Shown: positions 26,616 to 36,176 of the stretch, one piece after another
Layout of the letters: each line of letters opens with the position of its first letter
How positions within the stretch are numbered: the first letter of the stretch is position 1
Assembly (NCBI GenBank): GCA_014239335.1
Contig: JAAZZC010000130.1
Span: 1 to 37,068, forward strand
Length of the DNA stretch: 37,068 bases
Reading direction: 5' to 3'
DNA from: Verrucomicrobiales bacterium
GTDB lineage: Bacteria; Verrucomicrobiota; Verrucomicrobiia; Verrucomicrobiales; DEV007
Position numbers and translations under genes: made by a program
Notes under the pieces: model-generated
What the model was told of the DNA's origin: nothing
The model's database searches: none
Seen by the model: only the letters and a program-made list of their open reading frames with translations

Positions 26616-26689
26616 TGGCAACCCCGCAAGGATTCGAACCTTGAATAACGGTACCAAAAACCGTTGTGTTACCATTACACCACGGGGTT
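26616..26689 (-). tRNA. tRNA-Gln (anticodon TTG)
   Basis: Acceptor strands AACCCCG and CGGGGTT pair over 7 bp, the discriminator is G, and CCA is encoded. The anticodon stem ACGGT/ACCGT holds the loop TTTTGGT, giving anticodon TTG. The T arm is CAAGG-TTCGAAT-CCTTG. The first pair is A-T where E. coli tRNA-Gln has the reverse, T-A. It lies between gpmI and rpsA on the same strand. Confidence 0.97.
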
Positions 26690-26761
26690 GTTTAATTAAT
26701 GAAGTAAACTAGCCACATCTTTAAGAAGATCAAGGGCCGGGAAGCAATACTGAAATATTTC

Positions 26762-28300
26762 TTAATTTTTCCTCGAAATAAGAGAAGAACCAGACATCGA
26801 ATTAGGAACTTCAAGCCCAAGCATATCCAAGATGGTTGGTGAAATATCAGCTAGGATCCCATCTCGCAATTCAATATCCGCCGCATCTTGCGCAACATAA
26901 ACCAATTGCACTAAATTAGTAGTGTGGGCAGTATGCGGTGAACCGTCACCTTTTATCATTTGTTCGCAGTTTCCATGATCAGAAGTCACGAGAGCCTTAC
27001 CTTCTATTCTTATCACTTCATCAATCACTTGCTCCAAGCAACTATCAATAGTATTAACCGCTCTCTTAGCTGCTTCAACTACTCCAGTATGACCAACCAT
27101 ATCTGGATTAGCAAAATTAAGAATTACTAGATCATAATCCTTCAATCTTGATATAACCTCTTTAGTTACTTTTGGTGCGCTCATCTCTGGCTGCAAATCG
27201 TATGTCGCTACTTTGGGGGAAGGCACAATGACGCGATCTTCTCCATTAAATGGAGTCTCTTCACCACCATTAAAAAAATAAGTAACATGAGGGTATTTTT
27301 CAGTTTCTGCTATGCGGAGCTGTTTTTTCCCTGAGGATCCCACAACAGCACCTAAAACGTCATCCAGTTTTTCAGAGGGAAATATACTCTCACAATCATA
27401 TTTTGCATCATATTCGGTCAATGTATAATAATGAACATCAGGTAACGCTTCACGGTCAAATCCCTCAAAATCATTAAATAGAAATGCTTCAGATATCTGA
27501 CGGGCTCGATCAGCTCGGAAGTTAAACCATAAAATAACATCACCATCATTAACTCGCTGTTCCTGATGCCCATCAAATATCATAGGAGGTAAAAACTCAT
27601 CCGTTTTATCTGTAGCATACTTAATTTTTACTGCCTCAGAAGGTAAAACCTCAACACCTTCACCTCGACCATGAACGATCGCATCCCAAGCTAACTTACT
27701 TCGATCCCATCGGCGGTCTCGATCCATGGCATAATACCTACCAATAACAGTAGCAATCCGAACTCCAATCTTACCAAGTTCATCTTCACAATAAGATAAA
27801 TATCCCTGAGCTCCTGTAGGTGATGCATCCCGCCCATCTGTAATTGCGTGAACTTTAATATTATTAACACCTGCTTCTTTTGCCTCACCAGCAAGAGCAA
27901 TGAGATGATCTTGATGACTATGAACCCCTCCGTCTGAAACTAATCCTATCAGATGTAACTTTGAATCCTTGGCCCTAGCAAACGCCTCTTTGAGAACCTC
28001 ATTTTCTCTCAGATCTCCATTCTTAATAGCATTATTAATGCGTGAAAGATCCTGAAACACAATTCTTCCAGCACCTAAATTAAGGTGACCCACCTCCGAA
28101 TTACCCATTTGACCTTCAGGAAGGCCCACATCCTCACCGCTCGCACTGACACTAGAAACAGGATACTTGTCAAAAAGGTAATCATGAAAAGGAGTCTCAG
28201 CCAAGAGAGTAGCATCTCCATTCTCGGCCGCTCCAGCAGATCCATCAGGATTAATTCCCCAACCATCACGAATCACAAGTAGACAAGGTTTTTTAGACAT
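26762..28300 (-). CDS. gpmI: 2,3-bisphosphoglycerate-independent phosphoglycerate mutase
   Basis: This 512-residue glycolytic enzyme interconverts 3- and 2-phosphoglycerate using two manganese ions. The N-terminal metal site is LLVIRDGWG (7-15, Asp12). The phosphorylated serine lies in GQMGNSEVGHLNLGAGR (63-79, Ser68). HSHQDHLIAL and AITDGRDASP belong to the phosphotransferase domain. The C-terminal metal ligands appear in LNFANPDMVGHTG and VTSDHGNCEQM. The length is normal for the family. A tRNA-Gln gene follows it, and it has its own upstream gap of 157 bases with no clear promoter. Confidence 0.97.
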   Translation of the reverse strand: MSKKPCLLVIRDGWGINPDGSAGAAENGDATLLAETPFHDYLFDKYPVSSVSASGEDVGLPEGQMGNSEVGHLNLGAGRIVFQDLSRINNAIKNGDLRENEVLKEAFARAKDSKLHLIGLVSDGGVHSHQDHLIALAGEAKEAGVNNIKVHAITDGRDASPTGAQGYLSYCEDELGKIGVRIATVIGRYYAMDRDRRWDRSKLAWDAIVHGRGEGVEVLPSEAVKIKYATDKTDEFLPPMIFDGHQEQRVNDGDVILWFNFRADRARQISEAFLFNDFEGFDREALPDVHYYTLTEYDAKYDCESIFPSEKLDDVLGAVVGSSGKKQLRIAETEKYPHVTYFFNGGEETPFNGEDRVIVPSPKVATYDLQPEMSAPKVTKEVISRLKDYDLVILNFANPDMVGHTGVVEAAKRAVNTIDSCLEQVIDEVIRIEGKALVTSDHGNCEQMIKGDGSPHTAHTTNLVQLVYVAQDAADIELRDGILADISPTILDMLGLEVPNSMSGSSLISRKN

Positions 28301-28457
28301 ATTGAGAATAAAGTATTAAGAAAATCTCAAATACACACCCTTAAGATGCGAATTCAATTATTATTATTTCTAAAAAACTATTCTTAACCCCTGCAATCCA
28401 AGGAACGCAATCTCTTTTAATATAATGGTCTTCGTTATGAACTATAACTACAAGACA

Positions 28458-29129
28458 CTAATCCAAATCTCTCCAACCCGGAACCTCCTCATCTATAAAC
28501 CGCTCCTCCCTCCACGGATCCGCAGCATTTGAATACCCTCTCTTCTCCCAATACCCGAGTTGCATTTTGTTAGTAAATTGCATCCGCTTGACAAATTTAG
28601 CACTCTTCCAAGCATAAAGGTGAGGAATTATAACCCTCACGGGCCCACCATAATTTCTTGATAAAGGTTCACCATTTAGGCTAGTCGCTAGGAGCGTATG
28701 CTCGCTGTAAACCGCCTCGACAGGAACATTAGTAGTATACCCATCATAAGAAACAAAAAGAACATGCTCGGCACCGGAATGAGGCCTCACTTGGTCTAAA
28801 ATCTCTAACATCCTGACACCTCCCCATTTGCAATCATATTTGGACCAGGTTGTTACACAATGAAAGTCACTCATTTCTTCCACGTGATCCCACTTCGTTA
28901 AGGACTCCCAATCAATTTTTAGCTCATTCTCAACTTCTCCTCCAATCTCTAGGACCCAATCTTTTTCTTCAATCTTTGGCTGAATTCCCAAATCAAGAAT
29001 CGGTAATTTTTCCACCGTGTGCTGACCTGGCGGCAACCTATCTTCGGACCGTTCCTTTCTTGATAAATCTGAAGATCCGGCCATTTTTTTTGCCCAAGCT
29101 TCTTTTCGATCTAAGTAAGATTTTGACAT
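28458..29129 (-). CDS. Cytoplasmic sulfite-oxidase-fold molybdopterin oxidoreductase
   Basis: This 223-residue protein is of the small 'sulfite oxidase-like' group (compare Bacillus YuiH). LPPGQHTVEKLPILDLG (32-48) and WVLEIGGEVE precede the cofactor region. FHCVTTWSKYD (89-99) supplies the presumed molybdenum-ligating Cys91. VRVIIPHLYAWKSAKFVKRMQF is the conserved Arg/Lys-rich cofactor-binding strand. There is no Tat signal and no heme domain, unlike MsrP (YedY) and true sulfite oxidases, so it should act in the cytoplasm. The electron partner and substrate are unknown. It is divergent from the LamG gene across about 120 AT-rich bases. Confidence 0.88.
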   Translation of the reverse strand: MSKSYLDRKEAWAKKMAGSSDLSRKERSEDRLPPGQHTVEKLPILDLGIQPKIEEKDWVLEIGGEVENELKIDWESLTKWDHVEEMSDFHCVTTWSKYDCKWGGVRMLEILDQVRPHSGAEHVLFVSYDGYTTNVPVEAVYSEHTLLATSLNGEPLSRNYGGPVRVIIPHLYAWKSAKFVKRMQFTNKMQLGYWEKRGYSNAADPWREERFIDEEVPGWRDLD

Positions 29130-29266
29130 TTAGTATTAAATAATTCTATCAGAACAACATTATTAATTCTCAGTATTTCATTACCAAAATATAAGTATTT
29201 TAACTCAAATAAAATAAAGTCATTAGAATTGCATTTAAAAAACAAAATGTGCATAATATAATATCT

Positions 29267-30373
29267 ATGATATTCAAAGACTTAAATCATTTAATGTCAT
29301 TTCCTTTATTGGCACTGTTCTACTATTCATGTTGCCCCTTCACTTCAAACGGATCCGTCATTGATTTTCAAAACCTCGTTCAAACTGACCCGGATCTGAG
29401 CCATCAGTTCACTTTCGATGGTCAAAATGACCAGAATCGTCTCGAAGACAAAGTTGGTGATGCCGATTTAATCCCTAGACCATTTGGAAGTGGAACAGCA
29501 AGTGACATTGAATATGCAAAAGAAGGTTATGATGAAACATCGGATTCTATTTCAACTTCAAGGGGTCCTGGTAACGATTTTGCACAAGGGGCAGGACTTC
29601 ATAATGCATCAGTTAACTTAATTGATCAGATGTCTTTTGAGATTATATTTCAGCCTGATTCTGACGAAATCAGCGGAGGCAATTTTAATCTTGGCTACAT
29701 TCTTAATACGCGGGTAAATAACGATAGGGGTTACTTTCTTGTCCAAGGGAACGCACCACTGCCAAGCACAGGACAACAACTTTCAAGTACGATTGGGGAT
29801 GGATACGCAGAAAGGAACCAAAATCTTATCTTAAGTCAGATCGAAGCAGGTCACTGGTACTTCGTAGCAGGATCCTATATTATTAATCGAGAAACTAACA
29901 CAACGACCTTCACCAACTACATCGCAGACTTGACGAATGGAGATACCATTCTAAAAAAAGTTGGGCCATTCTCTAATAGTGGAGGACCCTATCCGACAGG
30001 AGGTTCACCACTCGGAATCGGTGGTCGCTGGGACGCAGGAGAATCGTTCCCTGGACAAATTGATGAGATTAATTTGTATGATGCTGAAAAAGATAGCTCC
30101 AGCTTTCAACAGCACCTTGATTCAATCACCGGAGGAAAAAATCCATTTGAGATAATCAAAATCGCCCATGACATAAGTTCTAACACAACAACTATTGAGT
30201 GGAATTCGATCTCAGGAAAGGCTTATGCCGTGGACGCCTCATTCGATATGATAGAGTGGAACGAACTAGATGACGGCGTGATCGGAGAAAAAGATTTAAC
30301 CTCTTTCACAGACACTGAAACCTCAGAAGGTGAAACAAAAAAGTTTTACAGAGTCAGGGAAATTGAGGAATAA
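29267..30373 (+). CDS. Secreted LamG/concanavalin A-like domain protein
   Basis: The protein has about 368 residues. ATG 29267 is preferred over the GTG at 29249; Met10 of this form (MSFPLLALFYYSCC) is a further candidate and gives a compact signal peptide. The LamG-like fold spans about 50-280, with MSFEIIFQPDSDEI, HWYFVAGSYIINRETN, LGIGGRWDAGESFPGQIDEINLYD as markers. The end (TTIEWNSISGKAYAVDAS, IEWNELDDGV, TSFTDTETSEG, KKFYRVREI) is a small C-terminal module frequent in secreted Verrucomicrobiota and Planctomycetota proteins. The ligand is unknown. It stands alone and converges on the peptide transporter operon with only 6 bases between the ends. Confidence 0.82.
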   Translation: MIFKDLNHLMSFPLLALFYYSCCPFTSNGSVIDFQNLVQTDPDLSHQFTFDGQNDQNRLEDKVGDADLIPRPFGSGTASDIEYAKEGYDETSDSISTSRGPGNDFAQGAGLHNASVNLIDQMSFEIIFQPDSDEISGGNFNLGYILNTRVNNDRGYFLVQGNAPLPSTGQQLSSTIGDGYAERNQNLILSQIEAGHWYFVAGSYIINRETNTTTFTNYIADLTNGDTILKKVGPFSNSGGPYPTGGSPLGIGGRWDAGESFPGQIDEINLYDAEKDSSSFQQHLDSITGGKNPFEIIKIAHDISSNTTTIEWNSISGKAYAVDASFDMIEWNELDDGVIGEKDLTSFTDTETSEGETKKFYRVREIEE

Positions 30374-30379
30374 TTAGCA

Positions 30380-32491
30380 TTATCGATCAACACAGCAAGG
30401 ACAATTAGATACCCAGTGACCAGACTCGATTTCTTCTAATTTAATATCCTTCCCCTTGCTCTGCTCATAGTTAGGCGCATTGATCCGATGCCCAAAAGCA
30501 CAACCTTCGGGCGGATTCATGGGTGAGGGAACTTCACCCTCAAGTGGTTCATGCTCTCGCATTCTGGAAGGGTCCGTGACCGGAATCGCTTCGATCAGAG
30601 CCTTCGTGTAAGCATGCCTTGGGCCTCTATAAATCTTTTCAGCGTCGGTCATTTCCACAATCTTCCCCAGATACATGACAGCGATTCGATCACTGACATG
30701 TTTCACTACTGCCAGATCATGCGCTATAAAAAGATATGAGAGTCCAAGATCACGCTGCAACTCCATTAACAGATTTAATACTTGGCTCTGCACTGAGACA
30801 TCCAGTGCAGAAACGGGTTCATCTAGAACTAATAAATCAGGATTAACGGCAAGGGACCTCGCTATTCCTATCCTCTGCCTTTGCCCACCGGAAAACTCAA
30901 AAGGAAACTTATCAGCTGCGGCCCTTGGCAAACCAACACGGTCCAGGAGCTCAAAAACTCTCTCGTTCCGTTCATTACGGTTTCCCATTTTCTGGATAAT
31001 CATTGGCTCTGAAACTAATTGGCCTACCGACATCCTAGCATCGAGAGACTCTGCCGGATCCTGAAAAACCATCTGAAAGTCCTGACGCCTTTTCCGCAAA
31101 GACCACTGTGCCATAGAAGTAATGTCTTCACCTTTAAAAGTAATCTTACCCGAGTTCGGCCTCAGTAACCGAACAATGGACTTGCCGAGCGTTGACTTGC
31201 CACAGCCCGACTCACCTACAAGTCCTAGGGTCTCTCCTGCATTAATTGAAATACTGACCCCGTCAACTGCTTTGACTGCTCCGGTCTGCCGGGAAAATAT
31301 CCCGCCACGCACAGGAAAATGCATCTTCAGTTCCTCAACCCGAAGAAGGGGTACCTTTATCCGTTTCAATTTTTTCTGCCTATCGGCGAGCAGAGTCACG
31401 ATTTGTTTGTGAGATGCTTTTGCCTTAATCTCCCTGACCCAAACCGTAAAAGGTTCCGAACGTCTAAGTTTTATGATCTGGTCCACGCTTTTAGAGGGTC
31501 CTTTCCATATATTAGAATCTTCCTTAGTGCACTCTGTGCATTGTTCGACAAAATGGCCCGGATTTATTTCCAGGTAAGGAGGTCTCTCTTGAACCAATTC
31601 TCCGGACCTCTGCATCCTCTGACAAAAACGGCAACCTTCCACAAATTCATGAATCGAAGCGACTTGCCCAGGGATCGTTGGCAGCACAGTCTTACGCTCA
31701 CTCTCAAGCCGCGGTATCGAAGCCAAAAGGCCCTTAGTGTATGCATGAAGAGGATTAGAGAAAAGCTCACGTACCGGGGCCCTCTCCACTATCCTCCCCG
31801 CGTACATCACGATGACCTCATCGCACTGCTCCGCAATGACCCCAAGATCATGAGTAATTAGCATGACCGCCATACCAATATTATCCTGCATCTTTGAAAT
31901 TAGATTTAGGATCTGCGCTTGGACCGTGACGTCAAGGGCCGTCGTCGGTTCGTCCGCTATCAGAAGATCAGGCTCACAGCAAAGAGCGATAGCAATCATG
32001 ACCCTCTGGCGCATTCCACCCGAGAGCTGATGAGGGTACTCAATGACCCTCCTCTCAGGGGACGGTATACCGACCGCCTCCAGTAATTGAACGGCCTCCC
32101 TTAAGGCGGTGCCCTTATCGATATTCTTGTGCAGGACGAGAGCCTCAGTGATTTGCTTTCCAATGCGTTGCACAGGATTCAGAGCAGCCATAGGCTCCTG
32201 GAAAATAACACCAATCTCATTACCTCGGACACGCTGCATCACCTTTTGGTCGACTCCTGTAAGTTCCTTCCCATTCAAACTAATACTGCCCCCGAGTACT
32301 TTACCAGAGGGCTTAGGAAGAAGATCAACGATCGACATTGCTGTGACTGTCTTACCGCAACCCGACTCACCGACAACGCCTAAAGTCTTCCCCTTCTGCA
32401 GTTCAAAAGAAATCCCATCAACTGCACGAATGGGTCCCCTTTCCGTGTCGAATCCGGTTTCAAGACCATCTATTTTAAGTAAATTACTCAT
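30380..32491 (-). CDS. yejF: Fused double ATPase of a YejABEF-like peptide ABC importer
   Basis: The 703 residues hold two oligopeptide-type ATPase halves. The first has Walker A GESGCGKTVT (41-50), LSGGMRQRVMIAI (157-169) and LLIADEPTTALD (176-187). The second has GESGCGKST (426-434), FSGGQRQRIGIARSL and LLVLDEPVSALD. Each half ends in a Cys-containing segment. The first has Cys287-x2-Cys290 and Cys318-x2-Cys321. The second has Cys664 and Cys697/699/700 near the end. E. coli YejF has 529 residues, and the excess is mostly the linker at 325-380. The start has a good Shine-Dalgarno sequence (GGGAAAGG), rare in this window, and overlaps the binding-protein stop by 8 bases. Confidence 0.93.
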   Translation of the reverse strand: MSNLLKIDGLETGFDTERGPIRAVDGISFELQKGKTLGVVGESGCGKTVTAMSIVDLLPKPSGKVLGGSISLNGKELTGVDQKVMQRVRGNEIGVIFQEPMAALNPVQRIGKQITEALVLHKNIDKGTALREAVQLLEAVGIPSPERRVIEYPHQLSGGMRQRVMIAIALCCEPDLLIADEPTTALDVTVQAQILNLISKMQDNIGMAVMLITHDLGVIAEQCDEVIVMYAGRIVERAPVRELFSNPLHAYTKGLLASIPRLESERKTVLPTIPGQVASIHEFVEGCRFCQRMQRSGELVQERPPYLEINPGHFVEQCTECTKEDSNIWKGPSKSVDQIIKLRRSEPFTVWVREIKAKASHKQIVTLLADRQKKLKRIKVPLLRVEELKMHFPVRGGIFSRQTGAVKAVDGVSISINAGETLGLVGESGCGKSTLGKSIVRLLRPNSGKITFKGEDITSMAQWSLRKRRQDFQMVFQDPAESLDARMSVGQLVSEPMIIQKMGNRNERNERVFELLDRVGLPRAAADKFPFEFSGGQRQRIGIARSLAVNPDLLVLDEPVSALDVSVQSQVLNLLMELQRDLGLSYLFIAHDLAVVKHVSDRIAVMYLGKIVEMTDAEKIYRGPRHAYTKALIEAIPVTDPSRMREHEPLEGEVPSPMNPPEGCAFGHRINAPNYEQSKGKDIKLEEIESGHWVSNCPCCVDR

Positions 32492-34598
32492 CCTTTCCCT
32501 TCCTGACCTCCGCTTTGATTTGATATCGGCTCTTCACTTCCTGCACTTCCGGAAACGATCCACCTGAACGTTTCGCCTCGAGCGTTTCACGTTTCATACC
32601 ACCATCTACCCAATAAACATAACTCTCCATCGGAACATAGACCTTCGGAGGAGAGAACTCTGTAAAATCAGAATCAGGCCATCGCAACCACCTCCAGCAC
32701 GCTACGCGCGAGAATTCAGTCATGTATCCAGGAATGTAAACGCCCGAATCATGGATGATCTGCTGCATTTCATGGGCAGTGCGCTCCAACTCATCCTCAC
32801 TCGTTGCGTTCCGATACGCTACGGCAAGCTGATCCATCTTATCGTCTTTGAAAGAAAAAACATTGTTCGTATCTGTTTTTAAATTCCCCTTATCATCATA
32901 AGCATTATTGGAATGAAAATACTCATAGTACCTAGGATAAGGAGGCCTGAACCCCCAAGCGGAAAAGACCATCTGGTGCTCCTTGGCCATTTCTTTTTTA
33001 TAGACAACTGTATGATCGAGCCCATCGAGAACAAAATCCACACCCGCTTTGCGGGCCTCTTCTTTTAGAAGGGCCATCATTTTTTCCCTCACAGGAATCT
33101 TTGAATAGGAAAGGATCACCTCAAGACGGTTCCCCGCCGCGTCCCTCAAAATCCCGTCATCCCCTTCCTTCGAATAACCAGCCTTGGTAAAATATTCCTT
33201 GGCCTTGGTAATTGAGAATGGCCTAGCTGCAATTTCAGTATTATCCAACCGTCCGAAACCTTTAGTCCAACCCGGTAACCGTGCCGCGTCTCCTCTGAAA
33301 ACAACATCAATCACTTTCTGCCAGTTCGTTGCATGATTGATACCTAGCCTCACATCAAGGTTATCTAAAGGAGGCTTTGCAGAATTAAGATACAAAGACC
33401 ATGGAATTCTAGGATATTGATTGTACCAAGTATAACGCTCAACGTACCCATCAAAGACAGGCTGCATTTCAGACTTCTGATACCAGTACTCTGGTAATGA
33501 TATTGGAAAATAGTCAATCTCTCCTGCCCTAAACAATTCCCAGGCCTTCGAAATATCCCTGACCACAGTGTAACGGATCTTGTCCGTGTTGAATCGATAC
33601 TTATAAAACTTCTTGTCCTTAGCCCACCAGTCCTTGTCCCTGCTCAGAGTAATAGACACCCCCTTAACAATGTCCTCATCTTTCACCGTATATGCGGCCG
33701 TGGTTGGTGGAACGCGCCACTGATAGCGCTCCTTATAATCGGGTCCGTATTCTTTGTAAAAGTGAGAAGCGGCAGGAGGAATACTAGCAAAGTAAGGGAG
33801 CTTGGGCTTGGGCTCTGGCAAAGTCACTGCCACAATCTTCTCTCCCTCTTCCTTCTCTCCATAAACTGCTATCCTTGCGAATTGCTCTCTTAGGTACTGC
33901 TTAAACCAAGGCGTTACTACGTTATCCGAAGCCCTGATATAAACGAACCATAAAAAGTCCGCTGCCTTGACCGAGACCCCATCATTGTACTTGGCATCCG
34001 AGTCCAGTTTAAAATAGACTGTCTTCTTGTCGGCTCCTATGGCCCATTCCTTGGCAACTCCAGGAATAATAGCCCCGGTCTGAGGATGTAAATCAATGAG
34101 GCCAATTTCAATATTATCATAGAGTTCACCACGAAACGAATTGTTCGAGTTAGGGCCAAAGGGTCGAATAGTTGGGGGAGAAGAAGTAATAAAATAGCGA
34201 AAGGCTCCACCCTTCTTGGAATCAGGATCACCTATCTCAGGCTCTGCCTGCCCATCTTCCCAGGAAAGGTCCTCAGGTAAATTTTTCAGATCAAAAAAGG
34301 CGATATAATCACCAAGGTCCTGCCTCGCAGTGAACCGTTCAAGCTCCTTTGTCTTTTCAACGATCTGGTCCTTTAACTTCTTTTGCGTCTCTGAATCAGT
34401 CTCTTCATTGGATCTAGTCTCTAATTCTTTGATGGATTCAGTCGCTGCTTTGACCTGCTCACCGAGCCAATCATTGATATATTTATTGTAACGCGGGTAC
34501 CAGCCTTCAAAGTTCGCACCATCATTCTTCACTAGCTCCTCTTTACCGCACGAGGTAAAGAACAAAATGATAAGAAGTATAGGTCCTAAGAGTCGCAT
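32484..34598 (-). CDS. YejA-like peptide-binding lipoprotein (SBP_bac_5 family)
   Basis: This 704-residue solute-binding protein has a lipoprotein signal: MRLLGPILLIILFFTSC with the lipid-attached Cys17. A charged coiled-coil-like stretch at about 50-95 (ESIKELETRSNEE, KLKDQIVEKTKELERF) is unusual and precedes the binding fold. The SBP_bac_5 domain begins near residue 125 (KGGAFRYFITSSPP) and includes AKYNDGVSVKAADFLW and VYIPGYM. It captures peptides outside the inner membrane and delivers them to the adjacent permeases. YejA systems also import microcin C-type compounds in E. coli. It is 4 bases after yejE. E. coli YejA has about 604 residues. Confidence 0.88.
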   Translation of the reverse strand: MRLLGPILLIILFFTSCGKEELVKNDGANFEGWYPRYNKYINDWLGEQVKAATESIKELETRSNEETDSETQKKLKDQIVEKTKELERFTARQDLGDYIAFFDLKNLPEDLSWEDGQAEPEIGDPDSKKGGAFRYFITSSPPTIRPFGPNSNNSFRGELYDNIEIGLIDLHPQTGAIIPGVAKEWAIGADKKTVYFKLDSDAKYNDGVSVKAADFLWFVYIRASDNVVTPWFKQYLREQFARIAVYGEKEEGEKIVAVTLPEPKPKLPYFASIPPAASHFYKEYGPDYKERYQWRVPPTTAAYTVKDEDIVKGVSITLSRDKDWWAKDKKFYKYRFNTDKIRYTVVRDISKAWELFRAGEIDYFPISLPEYWYQKSEMQPVFDGYVERYTWYNQYPRIPWSLYLNSAKPPLDNLDVRLGINHATNWQKVIDVVFRGDAARLPGWTKGFGRLDNTEIAARPFSITKAKEYFTKAGYSKEGDDGILRDAAGNRLEVILSYSKIPVREKMMALLKEEARKAGVDFVLDGLDHTVVYKKEMAKEHQMVFSAWGFRPPYPRYYEYFHSNNAYDDKGNLKTDTNNVFSFKDDKMDQLAVAYRNATSEDELERTAHEMQQIIHDSGVYIPGYMTEFSRVACWRWLRWPDSDFTEFSPPKVYVPMESYVYWVDGGMKRETLEAKRSGGSFPEVQEVKSRYQIKAEVRKGKDE

Positions 34599-34602
34599 TA
34601 AA

Positions 34603-36174
34603 TTAACGGTAATAACTAAATTTCTTTGGGTCGAACGCTTCCCTGACCGCTTCCCCTATGAAAGTGATCAAAATTAAAAGCCCGACAAGGACCACGAACG
34701 CAGAAGTGACAAGCCACGGAGCGGCCAGATTGTCCAAGCCATCTCTGAGTAATTGTCCCCACGTTGCATATTTGGCAGGAAGCCCAAATCCCAAATAATC
34801 AAGAGACGTCAAAGAAAGCACCAAACTCGAAATTGAAAAAGGAACTAGGGTAATGATAATGGCCACTGAATTAGGCAGTAAGTGTCTGAATAAAATTCTA
34901 GGAGTCGAAGCGCCAATGACACGGCTCGCGGCAATATAATCTCTTTGCTTTTCTTTGAGCGCAGAGGTCCTCATCAGATAAGTCATTCCCATCCATCCGA
35001 AGAGCAGAAGAATGAAAAGGATCATCCATAGACCAGCCGATTCCCTCATCTTTCCCGGTATTGCAGTACTCGCAATCATCACAACAAACAGAAAAGGCAC
35101 ATTAGAAAGGATCTCAATGGCACGCTGCACTATAATATCAAACCAACCGCCAAAAAATCCCATCAATAATCCAATACTAACACCGAGAGCATACACTAAC
35201 GGAATATAGACGAGGGCCGCTTTAAAATTAACCTGAAGACCGCCAAAGAGATAAGCAACCACGTCGTAGCCTCTTGAATTTGTTCCCAATAAATGGGTCT
35301 GCCCCTCACCTGAAGTTGGAGGCGAGGGCGGGTAGTGCACTTGCCGGACAGGGCTCGATCCCTGTCCTAGGAAACTATTTAATTGACTCTGTCCGTTCCA
35401 TGACTCGGATCCATCCACTAACTGACCAGACACATACTTGGCACCATAGACCCTGTTTCCTTGACGATCCCAACCATCAGCAGGACCGTCCTTAAAACCT
35501 TTCCGGTAACGGAACCTGAGGTGCATTCTTTCTGGAACTTTAGTGTCATATAATTTGGCTCCTAGTCCTGAGAAAAGCTTCGAACCTTTCATGACTTTAC
35601 CATCAACCTCATCGAGCCCAGTAGAAACGGCAGGCACAGTGTCTCCGGTCGGAGCAAATGGGATGAGCGGCATAAGTATCCAAACACTTTCTGAATCCTC
35701 TAACTGCTCTTTAAGTTTCCGGTAATCTGCCGGGGCCTGACCCGCGTCTCCTTCCAAGCCAAAGTCCTTTCCCTTTTCCACTGCTCGGGTAAGGGCAGGA
35801 AACACCCAATCTTCACCCTTTTTCACTATCAGGGCCTCATTCCCGACAACCAGATGATCGAGTGAAGCCAGAGCAAAAAGCAATCCAATAATGATCAACG
35901 AGAAATATCCTCGCCTAATTGATTTGAAACGCTCGATCCTCCTCTGGGTCATGGGTGTAAATCTGAACCCTGAGCGCAATTTTACAGTAATCCAACATCC
36001 AACCATAAAAAGTAAAGCCATGGTGATCCAGGCAAACTCAATTCGGAGGAGTGGGATTTCCCGGCACAAAGTGAAAGGGAAACGGACCGTCGGAAACTCG
36101 AGTTTATAATACTCACCGACACCACCAACAACGGCAGTAAAAATGAGCAATGGGCCAATGAGTCTTGCAATCAT
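34603..36174 (-). CDS. yejE: YejE-like ABC importer permease with enlarged N-terminal region
   Basis: This 523-residue permease has its C-terminal transport core (about 310-515) in the normal DppC/OppC form, with LLGTNSRGYDVVAYLFGG (295-312) and the ATPase-contacting loop AASRVIGASTPRILFRHLLPN. RRGYFSLIIIGLLFALAS (87-104) and VVGNEALIVKKGEDWVFPAL (109-128) correspond to the YejE N-terminus. Two features make it long: two extra hydrophobic segments at 5-20 and 45-65, and a soluble section of about 170 residues (125-295). E. coli YejE has 341 residues. It is 2 bases after yejB and 4 bases before the binding protein, so the operon is tightly coupled. Confidence 0.92.
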   Translation of the reverse strand: MIARLIGPLLIFTAVVGGVGEYYKLEFPTVRFPFTLCREIPLLRIEFAWITMALLFMVGCWITVKLRSGFRFTPMTQRRIERFKSIRRGYFSLIIIGLLFALASLDHLVVGNEALIVKKGEDWVFPALTRAVEKGKDFGLEGDAGQAPADYRKLKEQLEDSESVWILMPLIPFAPTGDTVPAVSTGLDEVDGKVMKGSKLFSGLGAKLYDTKVPERMHLRFRYRKGFKDGPADGWDRQGNRVYGAKYVSGQLVDGSESWNGQSQLNSFLGQGSSPVRQVHYPPSPPTSGEGQTHLLGTNSRGYDVVAYLFGGLQVNFKAALVYIPLVYALGVSIGLLMGFFGGWFDIIVQRAIEILSNVPFLFVVMIASTAIPGKMRESAGLWMILFILLLFGWMGMTYLMRTSALKEKQRDYIAASRVIGASTPRILFRHLLPNSVAIIITLVPFSISSLVLSLTSLDYLGFGLPAKYATWGQLLRDGLDNLAAPWLVTSAFVVLVGLLILITFIGEAVREAFDPKKFSYYR

Positions 36175-36176
36175 CC

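Noticed and set aside
26616-30380. Genomic island inserted at tRNA-Gln
   Set aside because: The tRNA is intact, gpmI beside it is a core gene, and no integrase or repeated tRNA end is visible to the right.
31319-31861. 180-codon plus-strand frame opposite yejF
   Set aside because: It lies wholly antisense to well-conserved ATPase motifs and has no recognisable domain.
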